DNA of 64,000 nt, taken from contig JAEUMJ010000075.1 in the NCBI GenBank assembly GCA_016792865.1, forward strand, positions 1 through 64,000, written 5' to 3'. Numbering within the stretch: the first letter of the stretch is position 1; each line of letters begins with the position of its first letter. The notes under the pieces are model-generated. The model was not told the DNA's origin and did not search any database. It saw only the letters and a list, made by a program, of their open reading frames with translations. The position numbers and the translations under genes were made by a program. Of this stretch, positions 35,731-46,670 are shown piece by piece. The DNA is from Hyphomicrobiales bacterium. GTDB lineage: Bacteria > Pseudomonadota > Alphaproteobacteria > Rhizobiales > Aestuariivirgaceae.

Positions 35731-37176
35731 ATGATCAGGATGCTCTGGCGCTTTGCCCTGCTTGTGGCCGCGGCCTGGTTCTTCTCCTGGCTGGCGGGCA
35801 GGCCGGGCACGCTGACCGTGACGTGGCTGGGACGCCAGTACGAAATGAAACTTTTCGTGGCGGTGGCCATTGCCATTGCGCTCATCATTTCGCTGTCGTT
35901 CCTCTGGTCGATGCTCCGCCGCATCTGGCGCAGCCCCGCCGCCGCGCGGGAGTTCTGGCGTTTCCGCAAGCATCGCAAGGCGTATGAATCCCTCTCGAAG
36001 GGCATCGTTGCGGCGGGGGCGGGTGATGCCCAGGGCGCTTCGCGTCATGCAGCCATTGCCGCCAATGTCCTGTCGGATGAGCCGCTGGTGAATGTGCTTG
36101 CCGCCCAGGCCGCCCAGCTCAAGGGCGACCGCGAAAGCGTGAAACGCATCTTTGAAGCGATGGCGAAAGACCCCGATACCGAGCTGATGGGGTTGCGCGG
36201 GCTTTTCAATGAGGCGCGGCAGTCCGGCGATCTCGTCGCCGCCCTCCATCATGCCGAGAAGGCGCTGTCCCGCAATGCCCGCCTGCCGTGGGCCTCGACC
36301 GCCGTGTTGCAGGTGCAGGCGGCCCGGAAGCTCTGGCTTCCTGCGGCCCATACCCTCGACATGCAGGGCCGTTCCGGCATGTTGAGCCGGGCTGAGGCGG
36401 CTAAGAAGCGCGCGGCGCTCATCACCGCCGAGGCGATTGCGGTGGAAGATGAAAACCGCAACCGCGCCCTCGACCTGGCCAGCGAGGCCCTGCGCCTTGA
36501 TCCCGCCCTTGTGCCTGCGGCCTCGGTTGCCGCCCGCTGCCACATCGCCGGTGGCAATGCGCGAAAGGCACAGAAACTGCTGCGCAACACCTGGGCGCTG
36601 GCGCCCCATCCCGATCTGGCCGAACTCATGGCCCGCTCGGTCAGCGGCGACGGACCTGAGGCGCGTTATGAACGGGTGCGCGATCTGGTGGGGTCCACGC
36701 CGGACACGCTGGAGGGCGCCTGTGCGCTGGCGAAATCGGCGCTTGCTGCCCGCCGCCTCGACGTGGCGCGATCGGCACTGGCGCCCCATATCGGAGACCG
36801 GCCGCAGGCGCGTGTCTGTGCCCTCATGGGCGAAATCGAGGATGCGGAAGGCGACAAGGGCAAGGCCCGGGAGTGGTTTGCCCGCGCCATTCACGCGCCG
36901 CGTGATCCCATGTGGGTTTCCGATGGCGTGGCAAGCCCGCGCTGGACGCCGCTTTCGCCGGTGACGGGCGAGATCGTGCCGTCCGAGTGGAAGGTGCCCT
37001 TCGACATGCTGCCTGTGGCAGAGCCGGAAGCCGACCTTTCCGGGGAGGCAGGGAACCTGCCCCAGATCACCATCAGACCGGCGGAAAACAAGCAGGTTTC
37101 AGAGCCGGCCAAGGCCCTTCCCTTTGATCGCCCGCCCGATGATCCGGGTGTGGAGACAGACAGGATTGATGGTTGA
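35731..37176 (+). CDS. hemY: Heme biosynthesis protein HemY (TPR type)
   Basis: 481 residues. Two N-terminal membrane helices (about 4-22 and 42-62) flank a short periplasmic stretch, followed by cytoplasmic TPR-like helices (AKDPDTELMGLRGLFNEARQ, LRLDPALVPAASVAARCH). The proteobacterial HemY of this type is thought to organise late heme-synthesis enzymes at the membrane; it is not the protoporphyrinogen oxidase also called HemY. Two bases after the Mic60 gene, last in the operon. Confidence 0.88.
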   Translation: MIRMLWRFALLVAAAWFFSWLAGRPGTLTVTWLGRQYEMKLFVAVAIAIALIISLSFLWSMLRRIWRSPAAAREFWRFRKHRKAYESLSKGIVAAGAGDAQGASRHAAIAANVLSDEPLVNVLAAQAAQLKGDRESVKRIFEAMAKDPDTELMGLRGLFNEARQSGDLVAALHHAEKALSRNARLPWASTAVLQVQAARKLWLPAAHTLDMQGRSGMLSRAEAAKKRAALITAEAIAVEDENRNRALDLASEALRLDPALVPAASVAARCHIAGGNARKAQKLLRNTWALAPHPDLAELMARSVSGDGPEARYERVRDLVGSTPDTLEGACALAKSALAARRLDVARSALAPHIGDRPQARVCALMGEIEDAEGDKGKAREWFARAIHAPRDPMWVSDGVASPRWTPLSPVTGEIVPSEWKVPFDMLPVAEPEADLSGEAGNLPQITIRPAENKQVSEPAKALPFDRPPDDPGVETDRIDG

Positions 37177-37235
37177 AATCTTAACCGAAACGGTCTATCC
37201 CCCGCCCGTCCAGAACAGCGGCCAGATGCCGCCGG

Positions 37236-37311
37236 GCCGCTTTAGCTCAGTCGGTAGAGCACATCATTCGTAATGATGGGGTCGCGTGTTCGAGTCACGC
37301 AAGCGGCACCA
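37236..37311 (+). tRNA. tRNA-Thr (anticodon CGU)
   Basis: A 76-base cloverleaf: acceptor GCCGCTT/AAGCGGC (37236-37242 with 37301-37307), D stem GCTC/GAGC, anticodon stem CATCA/TGATG with loop TTCGTAA (anticodon CGT at 37269-37271), T arm with GTTCGAG, and an encoded CCA. The accessory reverse-transcriptase island begins directly after it; tRNA 3' ends are common integration sites. Confidence 0.97.
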
Positions 37312-37380
37312 TTTTTCTCCTGTCGCAGGAAGCAGTTAGAATTCGTTGTGGCTATCGTGAACCGAACTCAGTGGAACGCA

Positions 37381-38631
37381 TCAGACCTCAATTTTCCGAA
37401 TTGCTTGATCAACCATCCGTTCAAACTTCAACACCTGTCGAACGATCTTCTTTGATCCGAAAGCGTCTGCTGCCCTACGCGCATACTTCGAGAAATTTCG
37501 CGCGCCAACTGGCTGGAACCGCTTCCGCAACTTCTTTGTAAAAACCTTCGTTGCCCTACCTGAAGCAATCGCCTTGTCACCTGCCCGTTTTGCTGCCCTT
37601 ATACCGCGCTTTGCCTTGCGCCATTGTCGGGCCAGTGATGAAGGCCGAATAGTGGCACCGGCTTGTGAAGCGTTGAATCCGAGATACTGAAACGCATCCT
37701 CTCTGCCAGCCTCAAACAAGGCACGTTCAGTTTTTTCGTCTTTGATTTCGAGTTTATGCGCAGCCACCGCCGCCTCAAGGGCGCTTCCAAGTTCGGCTTC
37801 TGCATCCGGTTTGCAAATGATCAAAATGTCATCTGAGTAGCGCTGGTACAGCCCACCGAATTTCTTGGTAGCTTCAAGCATAAGGCGATCAACTTCCATC
37901 ATGTAAAGATTTGATAGAGCGCTGCTAATCGGCGTGCCTTGTGGGATTCCAAGCTTCTTGTTGTTTTGGTGGATCGCAATGCCCGCCTTGTGCAGTTCAG
38001 CTATCGTTGCAACAGGTTCGTGCGACCTGATTTTCATCCGCTCTGCAAACACTGTGTTCGCTTCCAAGGCAGATCGCTTAACTCTGCTGAACTTAGTTAC
38101 ATAACGGAAGACGGCGTACCAATCGACGGGCAGTTCAGAAACACCCAACAATTGCTTCAGGCGGTTCTTCAGAATTTTATGATCGAGATTGTCAAAGAAA
38201 CCTGTGATGTCAAAGCAAAGCACAACACACGGCATGTTGTCCGTGGCATAGCGATAGGCGTCGGCAGAGAAGTGATAGTTTGCGCGCCCAAGTTTCCGAT
38301 AGGCTATGACTGTCTTCTCGAGTCCGGTCTGGACATAGTGCTTGTCCAACAACTCGCCCAATTCGAATGCGTACTTCGCCAGGATGCAGGAGTCCCGATG
38401 TGACGCGAACATGATGTCACGCGGCTTTGTGACAGTTTCACCCTTCAAACGTGTCTTCCCGTCACTTGCCGTTTTGGGCTTGTACCGCTTCACGGTCTTT
38501 ACATAGTGTATGAGAGGAAGCCATGAGTGCTTCGCAACAACTGTTGGATCGCAAATCTTATGCGCGTAGGCTTCCCCTACAGCGGCGTCAAAATGGCGAT
38601 ACCCCCGCTTCTTGAACCATGGATAGCTCAA
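37381..38631 (-). CDS. Defence-associated reverse transcriptase, DRT2-like
   Basis: 416 residues. The palm has FDITGFFD (first catalytic Asp141), PQGTPISSALSNLYM and the YSDD box (265-268; Ser instead of the usual Ala). The N-terminal YPWFKKRGYRHFD, LPLIHYVKTVKRYK and PRDIMFASHRDS with VIAYRKLG resemble the UG2/DRT2 group of single-protein antiphage reverse transcriptases. There is no maturase or endonuclease domain, which argues against a group II intron. The start is placed at TTG 38631 because AGGAGG lies four bases before it; ATG at 38667 would fall inside the upstream RNA helix. GC is clearly lower than in the neighbours. DRT2 acts with an upstream non-coding RNA. The family call is from memory of motifs and needs a search. 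Confidence 0.8.
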   Translation of the reverse strand: MSYPWFKKRGYRHFDAAVGEAYAHKICDPTVVAKHSWLPLIHYVKTVKRYKPKTASDGKTRLKGETVTKPRDIMFASHRDSCILAKYAFELGELLDKHYVQTGLEKTVIAYRKLGRANYHFSADAYRYATDNMPCVVLCFDITGFFDNLDHKILKNRLKQLLGVSELPVDWYAVFRYVTKFSRVKRSALEANTVFAERMKIRSHEPVATIAELHKAGIAIHQNNKKLGIPQGTPISSALSNLYMMEVDRLMLEATKKFGGLYQRYSDDILIICKPDAEAELGSALEAAVAAHKLEIKDEKTERALFEAGREDAFQYLGFNASQAGATIRPSSLARQWRKAKRGIRAAKRAGDKAIASGRATKVFTKKLRKRFQPVGARNFSKYARRAADAFGSKKIVRQVLKFERMVDQAIRKIEV

Positions 38632-38650
38632 GGTCCCTCCTAGTTGCAGA

Positions 38651-38818
38651 GTCTGGTGGGCTAGCATGAACCCTACACCTTGGCTTTCGCCAAACGCCCA
38701 CCAGACGCACGCGCTTCAATCCACTGTCTCTCTCCCGTTGTGCAAAACAGGACTTTGTCAATGCGGGTTTCCATAAACGAGAAGCAATATATGATAGTCT
38801 TAACCATCGTCTTGTGCA
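38651..38818 (-). ncRNA. Candidate DRT2-type template ncRNA upstream of the reverse transcriptase
   Basis: Just upstream of the reverse-transcriptase ribosome site the minus strand folds well. A perfect 10-bp helix GTCTGGTGGG/CCCACCAGAC (38706-38697 with 38660-38651) encloses a hairpin TTGGC-GAAA-GCCAA (38693-38680). The GAAA tetraloop occurs only on this strand, which supports RNA in the same sense as the enzyme. Further upstream, ACA at 38815-38813 and the ACA of TTGACA (38758-38756) bound a 57-nt unit (38812-38756). Repeated head to tail it has no stop in two frames. The true 5' end is unknown and may lie 100-150 bases further up; the 3' end may overlap the mRNA leader. Confidence 0.5.
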
Positions 38819-39218
38819 TTCGCGTCGCCTACGCAGCAATGACCTTCGTCATCCGCCATGCGGCGATCATCGAACCACTTGACAGTTCAAACAACCATGC
38901 CGACTGGCCAATTCCAGCGGCGCGATCGATTTGGGAACTTGTTGCACCAATTTCAAGTGGCGGTGGACTGCTGGTGCACCTGATAAGGTGTGAAAGAATA
39001 TACGGAGCAGTGTGGCGCCAGTATGAAAATGGCATGCTGGAGTAAGACCACCTCCGAACTTGTTGCGACCGCTCTGCTTGTTATGCGGCCATGCATCGGC
39101 AGCAGCCTGGCAGGTGGGGCCGGCAGCAGAAGCGGAAAACTTCCCGGGTTTAACTGTTTGATAGATTTTGCCGGTATTGTCGCAATAATACACCTTTTGA
39201 TTGCAGTCACTAAAGTAC
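38819..39218. other. Lower-GC island stretch without a convincing gene
   Basis: Several short frames compete on both strands (for example a rightward 94-codon frame at 38761-39045 with a hydrophobic stretch, and a leftward frame at 38867-39274), but none has a ribosome site, codon usage or family resemblance that would support it. The part nearest the reverse transcriptase could be the 5' part of its ncRNA: small hairpins CGCC-GCAT-GGCG and GCGT-AGGCG-ACGC occur on the minus strand just before the ACA at 38815. Confidence 0.4.
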
Positions 39219-39590
39219 ATGAAAACAAGACTGGAAACACTGCACCTGGCTCTCGGCCTCTTGCAGGAAGCCATGCGGCACGCCTCCCTCGGTCGCGAGG
39301 AGACTGCGACGAAATCAGCGAGAATGGTGGCACTCCTGATGATGGAACTGGCCCATCAGCCCCAGTTGAAACCCACCTTGGACGACACTGCCCTGACAAG
39401 CCTGAACCAGCTCGGCGAGGTCATGAAACTCCTCTGGGAAGCCCAGCTGGAAGGCATCTACGGGCGTCGCGACAGGATCGCGCCGCTCGCCAAGACGGCC
39501 GCAGAACGGCTGCATTGCCTCTCGCTCGCCCTTCCCGCTGAAAATGATGACAGTTTCGCCGGCCTGAAGCCGCTGTCCCTGCCCAATTGA
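39219..39590 (+). CDS. Hypothetical helical protein
   Basis: 123 residues from ATG 39219. Predicted to be almost all helix, with heptad-like Leu/Ala spacing (LETLHLALGLLQEAMRHASLG, LMMELAHQ, LTSLNQLGEVMKLLWEAQLEGIYG). GC3 is high and matches the host genes, unlike the reverse-transcriptase island to its left, so the island may end near 39200. A leftward frame (39315-39779) overlaps it and is judged less likely because its C-terminus is His-rich and unstructured. No family is recognised; flagellar or chaperone-like helical bundles look similar. Confidence 0.45.
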   Translation: MKTRLETLHLALGLLQEAMRHASLGREETATKSARMVALLMMELAHQPQLKPTLDDTALTSLNQLGEVMKLLWEAQLEGIYGRRDRIAPLAKTAAERLHCLSLALPAENDDSFAGLKPLSLPN

Positions 39591-39969
39591 GCAGACGCTT
39601 GCCGGTGCTCCGGCGCCGCCGAAGTCCACCACGATCGAGCCGCAGCGGATGGGAAGGCCGTCGCCATCAATCTCCTGCAAGGGACTGTCGGGCCCATCCG
39701 GGTTGGCGCCCTTGAGGCCGTCTTCATCGACATCCACGCCTTGGGACGCCAGGATGGAGAGGCTGGAAGTCCGGTTCATTCTTCAACTGGCTCTCACCCA
39801 GTTGCTTCTTCTCCGTGCCGCGATCACGTTGCGCTCACGCTCTGTCTTGCTTTCGGCGGCTGCGCCAGCCAGCGCTCCCTCCTCGAAAATCCTTCCGGCC
39901 TCGCGGGTGGCGAACCGGAACAACAGGTCGTCCGGCAGGAACGCTGAACACCCGCGTCATCCACCGCTG
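39591..39969. other. Gene-free stretch between hypothetical protein and manganese catalase
   Basis: About 380 bases of host-like GC. The only long frame is the 5' part of a leftward frame starting at 39779, which lacks a good ribosome site and resembles nothing I know. No RNA gene, terminator or repeat stands out. It may hold a decayed gene. Confidence 0.35.
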
Positions 39970-41280
39970 CTAGACAACCGCAGCGGGGCGACCGAGAACC
40001 GATGTGAGGGGCCGCCCGATCTGGTCGAGCAGCATGTCACTGTTCTGCTCTTCCGCGAGAGACATCTGCAACAGGCGGCTGACTTCCGGCATGCGGAGCT
40101 GGAAGGCGAGATTGCGCGCCGTGATGTAACTGGCAATCTCGTAGTGCTCCACCTTGTGGGCCGCAGCGATCAATTCGAGATCGGCAAGATAGGGATCCCT
40201 CTTCTTGCCGTCCGCCATGATCTCCTCGCCCTCTTCCAGAAGCCCCAGCATGCCCTTGCACGGCTTGAGGCGGGCGTTGCCCGCGTCCAGCAGGTTGAGA
40301 ACCTCGTTGAGGCGTTCCACCTGCTCTTCGGTTTCGGCAAGATGCATCTCGAAAGCTTCGCGCAATTGCAGCGATTGCGCCGCGCGGGCCATCTTGGGAA
40401 GCGCGCGCACAAGCTGCTTTTCGGCATGGAGGAGGTCGCGCAGGTGCTCCACGAGGGCTTCGCGGATTGCCTCTGCACTCGCGGGGATCGAGTTCTCGTA
40501 GATGATGTCGCCTGCCACTTCGCCATCGGCGGCGGTTTCCGCGCTTTCCGTGTGCACGGCGTTGCCGCTGCCGTTCTGCCTGAGCGCGGGAGATTCCACA
40601 TATTCCCATTCGGCACCTTCGTTCCATGGCCCACGGGTGTCGATTTCTCCCATTTCGCCCGTGCCGGATGAATCATTGAAATACTGGTTCACCACCCCGG
40701 CGCTGGGCGCGATGCGCCCGATGGAGAATGCGGGTTTCTCCATGCTTTCAAGCGCAGCGGCAAAGGCTTTCATGTGGGTGATCTCGCGCGTCATCAGGAA
40801 TTGCAGCGCGTCCTTTGTGCCAGCATCGTCGCAGAAGTTGATCAGCCGCTCGTAAACGATCTTGGCGCGGGCTTCCGCAGCGATGTTGCTGCGCAGGTCC
40901 ACATCGAGTTCGCCGGTGATCTTGAGATAGTCGGCAGTCCAGGCATTGCCCATGGAATTGAACAGGTTCACGCCGCCGCCGCCTGCAATGGCAATGAGCG
41001 GGTCCGCCTCTGCCGCATCACGCATGTTCTTCATGGGAACGAGGTGCAGCCTTGCAAGCGTGCCGACCACTTCGAGATGGCTGAGTTCCTCGGTGCCGAT
41101 ATCCATCAGCAGATCCTTGCGGGCCGCATCATCGCAGTTGAGGCCCTGGATCGAATACTGCATGGCAGCAGCAAGCTCCCCGTTGGCACCGCCGAACTGC
41201 TCGAGCAGCATGTTTCCGAAACGGGGATCGGGCGCATCCACCCGCACGGTGTACATGAGTTTCTTGACGTGATGATACAT
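39970..41280 (-). CDS. Manganese catalase fused to a YciF-like (DUF892) ferritin domain
   Basis: 436 residues. Residues 1-230 are a non-heme dimanganese catalase with the ligand set Glu35, Glu65, His68, Glu136 and His169 (GANGELAAAM, TEELSHLE, AAEARAK, REITHMK), at almost the same spacing as the Lactobacillus enzyme. After an acidic, Gly/Ser linker comes a second four-helix domain (about 275-425; LRDLLHAEKQLVRALPKMARAA, HLAETEEQVERL, ADLELIAAAHKVEHYEIASY) of the YciF/DUF892 ferritin-like family. Together they point to peroxide and metal stress. The ATG at 41280 has AGGA nine bases upstream. The two halves are usually separate genes. Confidence 0.9.
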   Translation of the reverse strand: MYHHVKKLMYTVRVDAPDPRFGNMLLEQFGGANGELAAAMQYSIQGLNCDDAARKDLLMDIGTEELSHLEVVGTLARLHLVPMKNMRDAAEADPLIAIAGGGGVNLFNSMGNAWTADYLKITGELDVDLRSNIAAEARAKIVYERLINFCDDAGTKDALQFLMTREITHMKAFAAALESMEKPAFSIGRIAPSAGVVNQYFNDSSGTGEMGEIDTRGPWNEGAEWEYVESPALRQNGSGNAVHTESAETAADGEVAGDIIYENSIPASAEAIREALVEHLRDLLHAEKQLVRALPKMARAAQSLQLREAFEMHLAETEEQVERLNEVLNLLDAGNARLKPCKGMLGLLEEGEEIMADGKKRDPYLADLELIAAAHKVEHYEIASYITARNLAFQLRMPEVSRLLQMSLAEEQNSDMLLDQIGRPLTSVLGRPAAVV

Positions 41281-41337
41281 GGCCTGTTCCTCCGGCGATG
41301 GAGACTCAAGCTTCAGGCGCATGAAAGGTTCCGGCGT

Positions 41338-42986
41338 TCAGCCCGCCTCCAGCCCGACCGATGGGGGAAGCGTTTGCCTGTGGGCATGGCCCGCCGACCG
41401 GCTGGAACGGGGCTGGACGGAAAGATCGATCACCTTGTCCAGAAGCACGTCCAGGTCAGCCTCGGTTGCAGGCTGCGGAAGGTGAAGCTGCACGGCGCTG
41501 CCATCTGGAAACCTGCATGTGATGCCGCGCGTCTTGCTCTTGCCGGGCCGCCCGGACTCGAGGCTCACGGCAACCCATGCCCTCTCCTTCTCCATGGTGC
41601 CCACAAGCCCGGATGTCTTGCGGGTGCGCAGGACGCGCAACCTTCTCCGGTCGCAGCAACCTGCCAGCCGGGTGACGAGGCGCGAGCCTCCGCTGAGGAT
41701 CAGCGGCCGTGCCGCAGGATGTATCCCGGCCCCCTGGTGCCACCATCCCGCACCATCCAGAACCGGATGATCGAAACGCCCGTGCCGCACCAGGGCGGAT
41801 ATGGCGGTGGCAACAATGGTGGGCGTCGGCGGCTTGCTCCGCGAATCGAAAGCGCCACATTCGTAATGGCCGTCGCGCCGCGTCATCAGCGAGTTCCAGT
41901 CGCATGCGCCGAACAGCGACCAGGATGTCACGGCCCGCACGTCGGCACCCGCAGCGCGAGCCGCCGTCGCGCCCTTCCAGCCATCCATCAACCAGCGCAG
42001 ATGCTCGTCGCGCGAGCAACCGTTGTGCATTTCGGTCACGGCTACGGGTATCCGGTAACGCTGCCACACCTCCAGCAGCCGTTGGGTCAGGCCGGAACGG
42101 TCTTGCGGAACAGCGGAGCGCACGGCTGCAATGTCCACGTAGCTCTGCCTGCCATTGCCCCCCACAGGTTCGTTGGGGTGAAGCACAAGCCGATGATCGA
42201 GAACGCGGTCGCTGGTGAGATAGTAGTCCAGCCCCACGATGTCAGGTGGACAGGGCGCGGCAACGAGTTCGGCAAGGTGCTGCCCGGAAACACCGGCGTC
42301 GCGAAGCCGCGCATGCAAGGGATGCCGGTCCGACACGCGACCTGTCAGCAGATCAAGGGAAAGCCAACGTCGTTCATTCTCGTAGTCCGCCTGCGGCTGC
42401 ACCTCCGGCGTGGCAAAGATGCGGCCCAGATCCTCGGTCTGCACCAGCTGCGCATCGGGGTGCAGCCTGCGGATCGCCTGCATCGCAAGGGCGATGCCGC
42501 GGCATTCATTGACGGTGATCCGGAAGCACGTTGCCTCATCGCGCCCATGCGGATGCCAGTGACCGTAAAGCCCGCAGAAGCGCGCGGTCGTGAAGGGCTC
42601 GTTCACCGGCGTGAACCGGGTGATCCATGGATACCGCTCGGCAACCCGTGCGGCGAAACCCGCCAGCTTCTCCGGAAAGTCCGGATCGAGAAGGTCGGTC
42701 CATTTCGGTCCTGACCCGTGATGAAGCAGCGTCGCCACAGGTTCAATGCCGGCCTTCCGCAACAATGCCAGGCGCCGATCCGTCCAGCGCCAGTCGAGTG
42801 CACCCGGTCGCGGCTCGATCATCTCCCAGAGGACGGGATAACGCACCGTCCTGAGGCCGAGGGCTGCCAGCAGTCCAATATCAGCCGTGCGGTGCAGGTG
42901 TCCGGTGTCGCGCAACTGATTGCGCGTTGACCGGCCCACCCTGACCACACTGCATTCGATGCCGCCCCACATCTGCAAGGGCGACA

Positions 42987-42987
<1 letters not shown>
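41338..42987 (-). CDS. Glycoside hydrolase family 1-like protein with degenerate C-terminal half
   Basis: 549 residues. The first 400 form a (beta/alpha)8 barrel with GH1 features: YPVLWEMIEPRPGALDW, acid/base Glu130 in FTPVNEPF, and a nucleophile candidate in VAVTEMHNG near 322. Relatives known to me continue as a fusion with an RmlD/dTDP-4-dehydrorhamnose-reductase domain after a WWHR..RPL linker. Here the linker is present (GWWHQGAGIHPAARPLIL) but the Rossmann motif is absent, and about 130 unrelated residues follow. The start ATG overlaps the stop of the mutase gene (TAATG). It probably serves envelope-glycan synthesis rather than sugar catabolism. Confidence 0.75.
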
Positions 42988-45332
<2,345 letters not shown>

Positions 45333-45528
45333 GAAGGAAACGTCCTCTCCAAGAGTTGTGGCGCCGGGCGGCTCTTCGTGCTCGCTCCTGAGAAGCCCGG
45401 CCATCGTGAAATGACCGGGCTTCGGAAAGAGCCTTGAAGCACGCCAGAGCATGCGCGTTGGATAGGAAACGCCGTGGGGATTACATCGTTCCGCTCACGC
45501 TACCGTACAGTGTTGGGCCTGCGCGGGA

Positions 45529-46473
45529 TCAGGCCGCGCTTGCCACCGGTTGCGGCGTCGGAGAGAATGAGGGCTGGCCCAGATTGAATTTCGCGATGCC
45601 ATAGCGCCACAGGTTGTTGGTGTCGCATTTCCGGCTCTGGTAGAACAGCGTCACTTCCTCGCCCGTGACCAGAGCGGTTGAGTGCCCGTTCTCGCCCGCC
45701 TCTCCCGGATCGAGGACGGGGCCGAGCGAGCGATAGGGGCCTTCCGGACGATCGGCGATGGCAAAGAAAACGCGCTGGCGATTTCCGCGCGCGCCTTCAG
45801 GCAGGAAGCATGTGGCATTGAGCATGATGCGGCCATCGGGCAACTCGATGAGCTGGGCACCCTCGATCCCCCATTCATAGTCGGGGTGCTCGCGTGCATT
45901 GTGGTGGGGCACGTCGGCATGATCCAGGATCTTGCCGAGCCGCTTCCAGGGTCCGAACCAGGAATCCGACAGGCTCCGCGCGAGGTAGATGTCGGGTTGA
46001 GGCACCTTCAGGAAGGGCGGCATGGCGGAGTAGACGAGGTAGCGGCGTCCACCGATGATTGCCGGATGGGGATCGTAGATGCCATCTTCCTCGGTGCCGG
46101 GAATGGAAACCAGGGCAGGCTGTTGCACCTCCCACTCGAAACCGTCACGGGATATGGCGTGTTCGCAACGTCCGCCGGGCTTCATGAACTCGGTCTGCAC
46201 GAACATATGGAAGACGCCGTCCTCGAAAATCACGCCGGGTGCAGCAACGCCGCTGCCCTGTATGGAGAGCCTGACAGGATCCTGTTCCGTCCACGGACCA
46301 TAGAGATCAGGAGCGGTTGCATGGAGAATGCACCACGTCTCGGTCCTGACATTTCCGCTCGATCCGAACACATGCCACATCTCGCCATCGAAGACGGGGC
46401 AAGGGTCTTTCAGGTCCTCCGTGTGCTTCGGCTGGAACAGGGGAAAATGGTTGGCACTGAAGAGAAGTGACAT
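45529..46473 (-). CDS. GH43-like five-bladed beta-propeller protein
   Basis: 314 residues from ATG 46473. Repeated blades rich in Trp, Asp and Gly (DPCPVFDGEMWHVFGSSG, GVAAPGVIFEDGVFHMFVQTE, YDPHPAIIGGRRYLVYSA, WGIEGAQLIELPDGRIMLNA) fit clan GH-F (families 43/62/117-like), with Asp and Glu carboxylates at the right places. No signal peptide is seen, so a cytoplasmic role or an unusual glycosidase or phosphorylase is possible. Located before the mutase gene in the same direction with about 195 bases between. Confidence 0.72.
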   Translation of the reverse strand: MSLLFSANHFPLFQPKHTEDLKDPCPVFDGEMWHVFGSSGNVRTETWCILHATAPDLYGPWTEQDPVRLSIQGSGVAAPGVIFEDGVFHMFVQTEFMKPGGRCEHAISRDGFEWEVQQPALVSIPGTEEDGIYDPHPAIIGGRRYLVYSAMPPFLKVPQPDIYLARSLSDSWFGPWKRLGKILDHADVPHHNAREHPDYEWGIEGAQLIELPDGRIMLNATCFLPEGARGNRQRVFFAIADRPEGPYRSLGPVLDPGEAGENGHSTALVTGEEVTLFYQSRKCDTNNLWRYGIAKFNLGQPSFSPTPQPVASAA

Positions 46474-46670
46474 GATGATGTTCGCATGCGTGGGAGGTTG
46501 CGCCGATGGCTGCCAATTAGGTAGGACAGCGGGGATTCGCCAATGTTTTCGTGCAAGACCGGAGGGAAACGAGCGTGTGCTTTCGCCACAGCCTTGCACA
46601 GGTTGAAGACGTGGCTGCGATCTCCTCCTCAAACTGAATTCCGGCAGCGCAACTTCAATCCTGCCGCGAG

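Noticed and set aside
37381..38706. Group II intron encoding the reverse transcriptase
   Set aside because: No maturase or endonuclease domain and no domain V-like sequence flanking the gene; the GAAA hairpin upstream is not in the right place.
38738..38818. TTGTGCA direct repeat 74 bases apart (plus strand) as template borders of the reverse transcriptase
   Set aside because: 74 is not a multiple of three and both alternative frames contain stops, so it fails the endless-ORF test that the 57-nt unit passes.
38761..39045. Rightward 94-codon frame with a hydrophobic stretch
   Set aside because: No ribosome site, and it lies opposite the structured region next to the reverse transcriptase.
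39315..39779. Leftward frame overlapping the hypothetical helical protein
   Set aside because: No ribosome site, His-rich end and no resemblance; the rightward frame has better codon usage.
37288..39970. Duplicated tRNA-Thr 3' end as an attachment site
   Set aside because: I found no second copy of the tRNA 3' segment and no integrase in the island.
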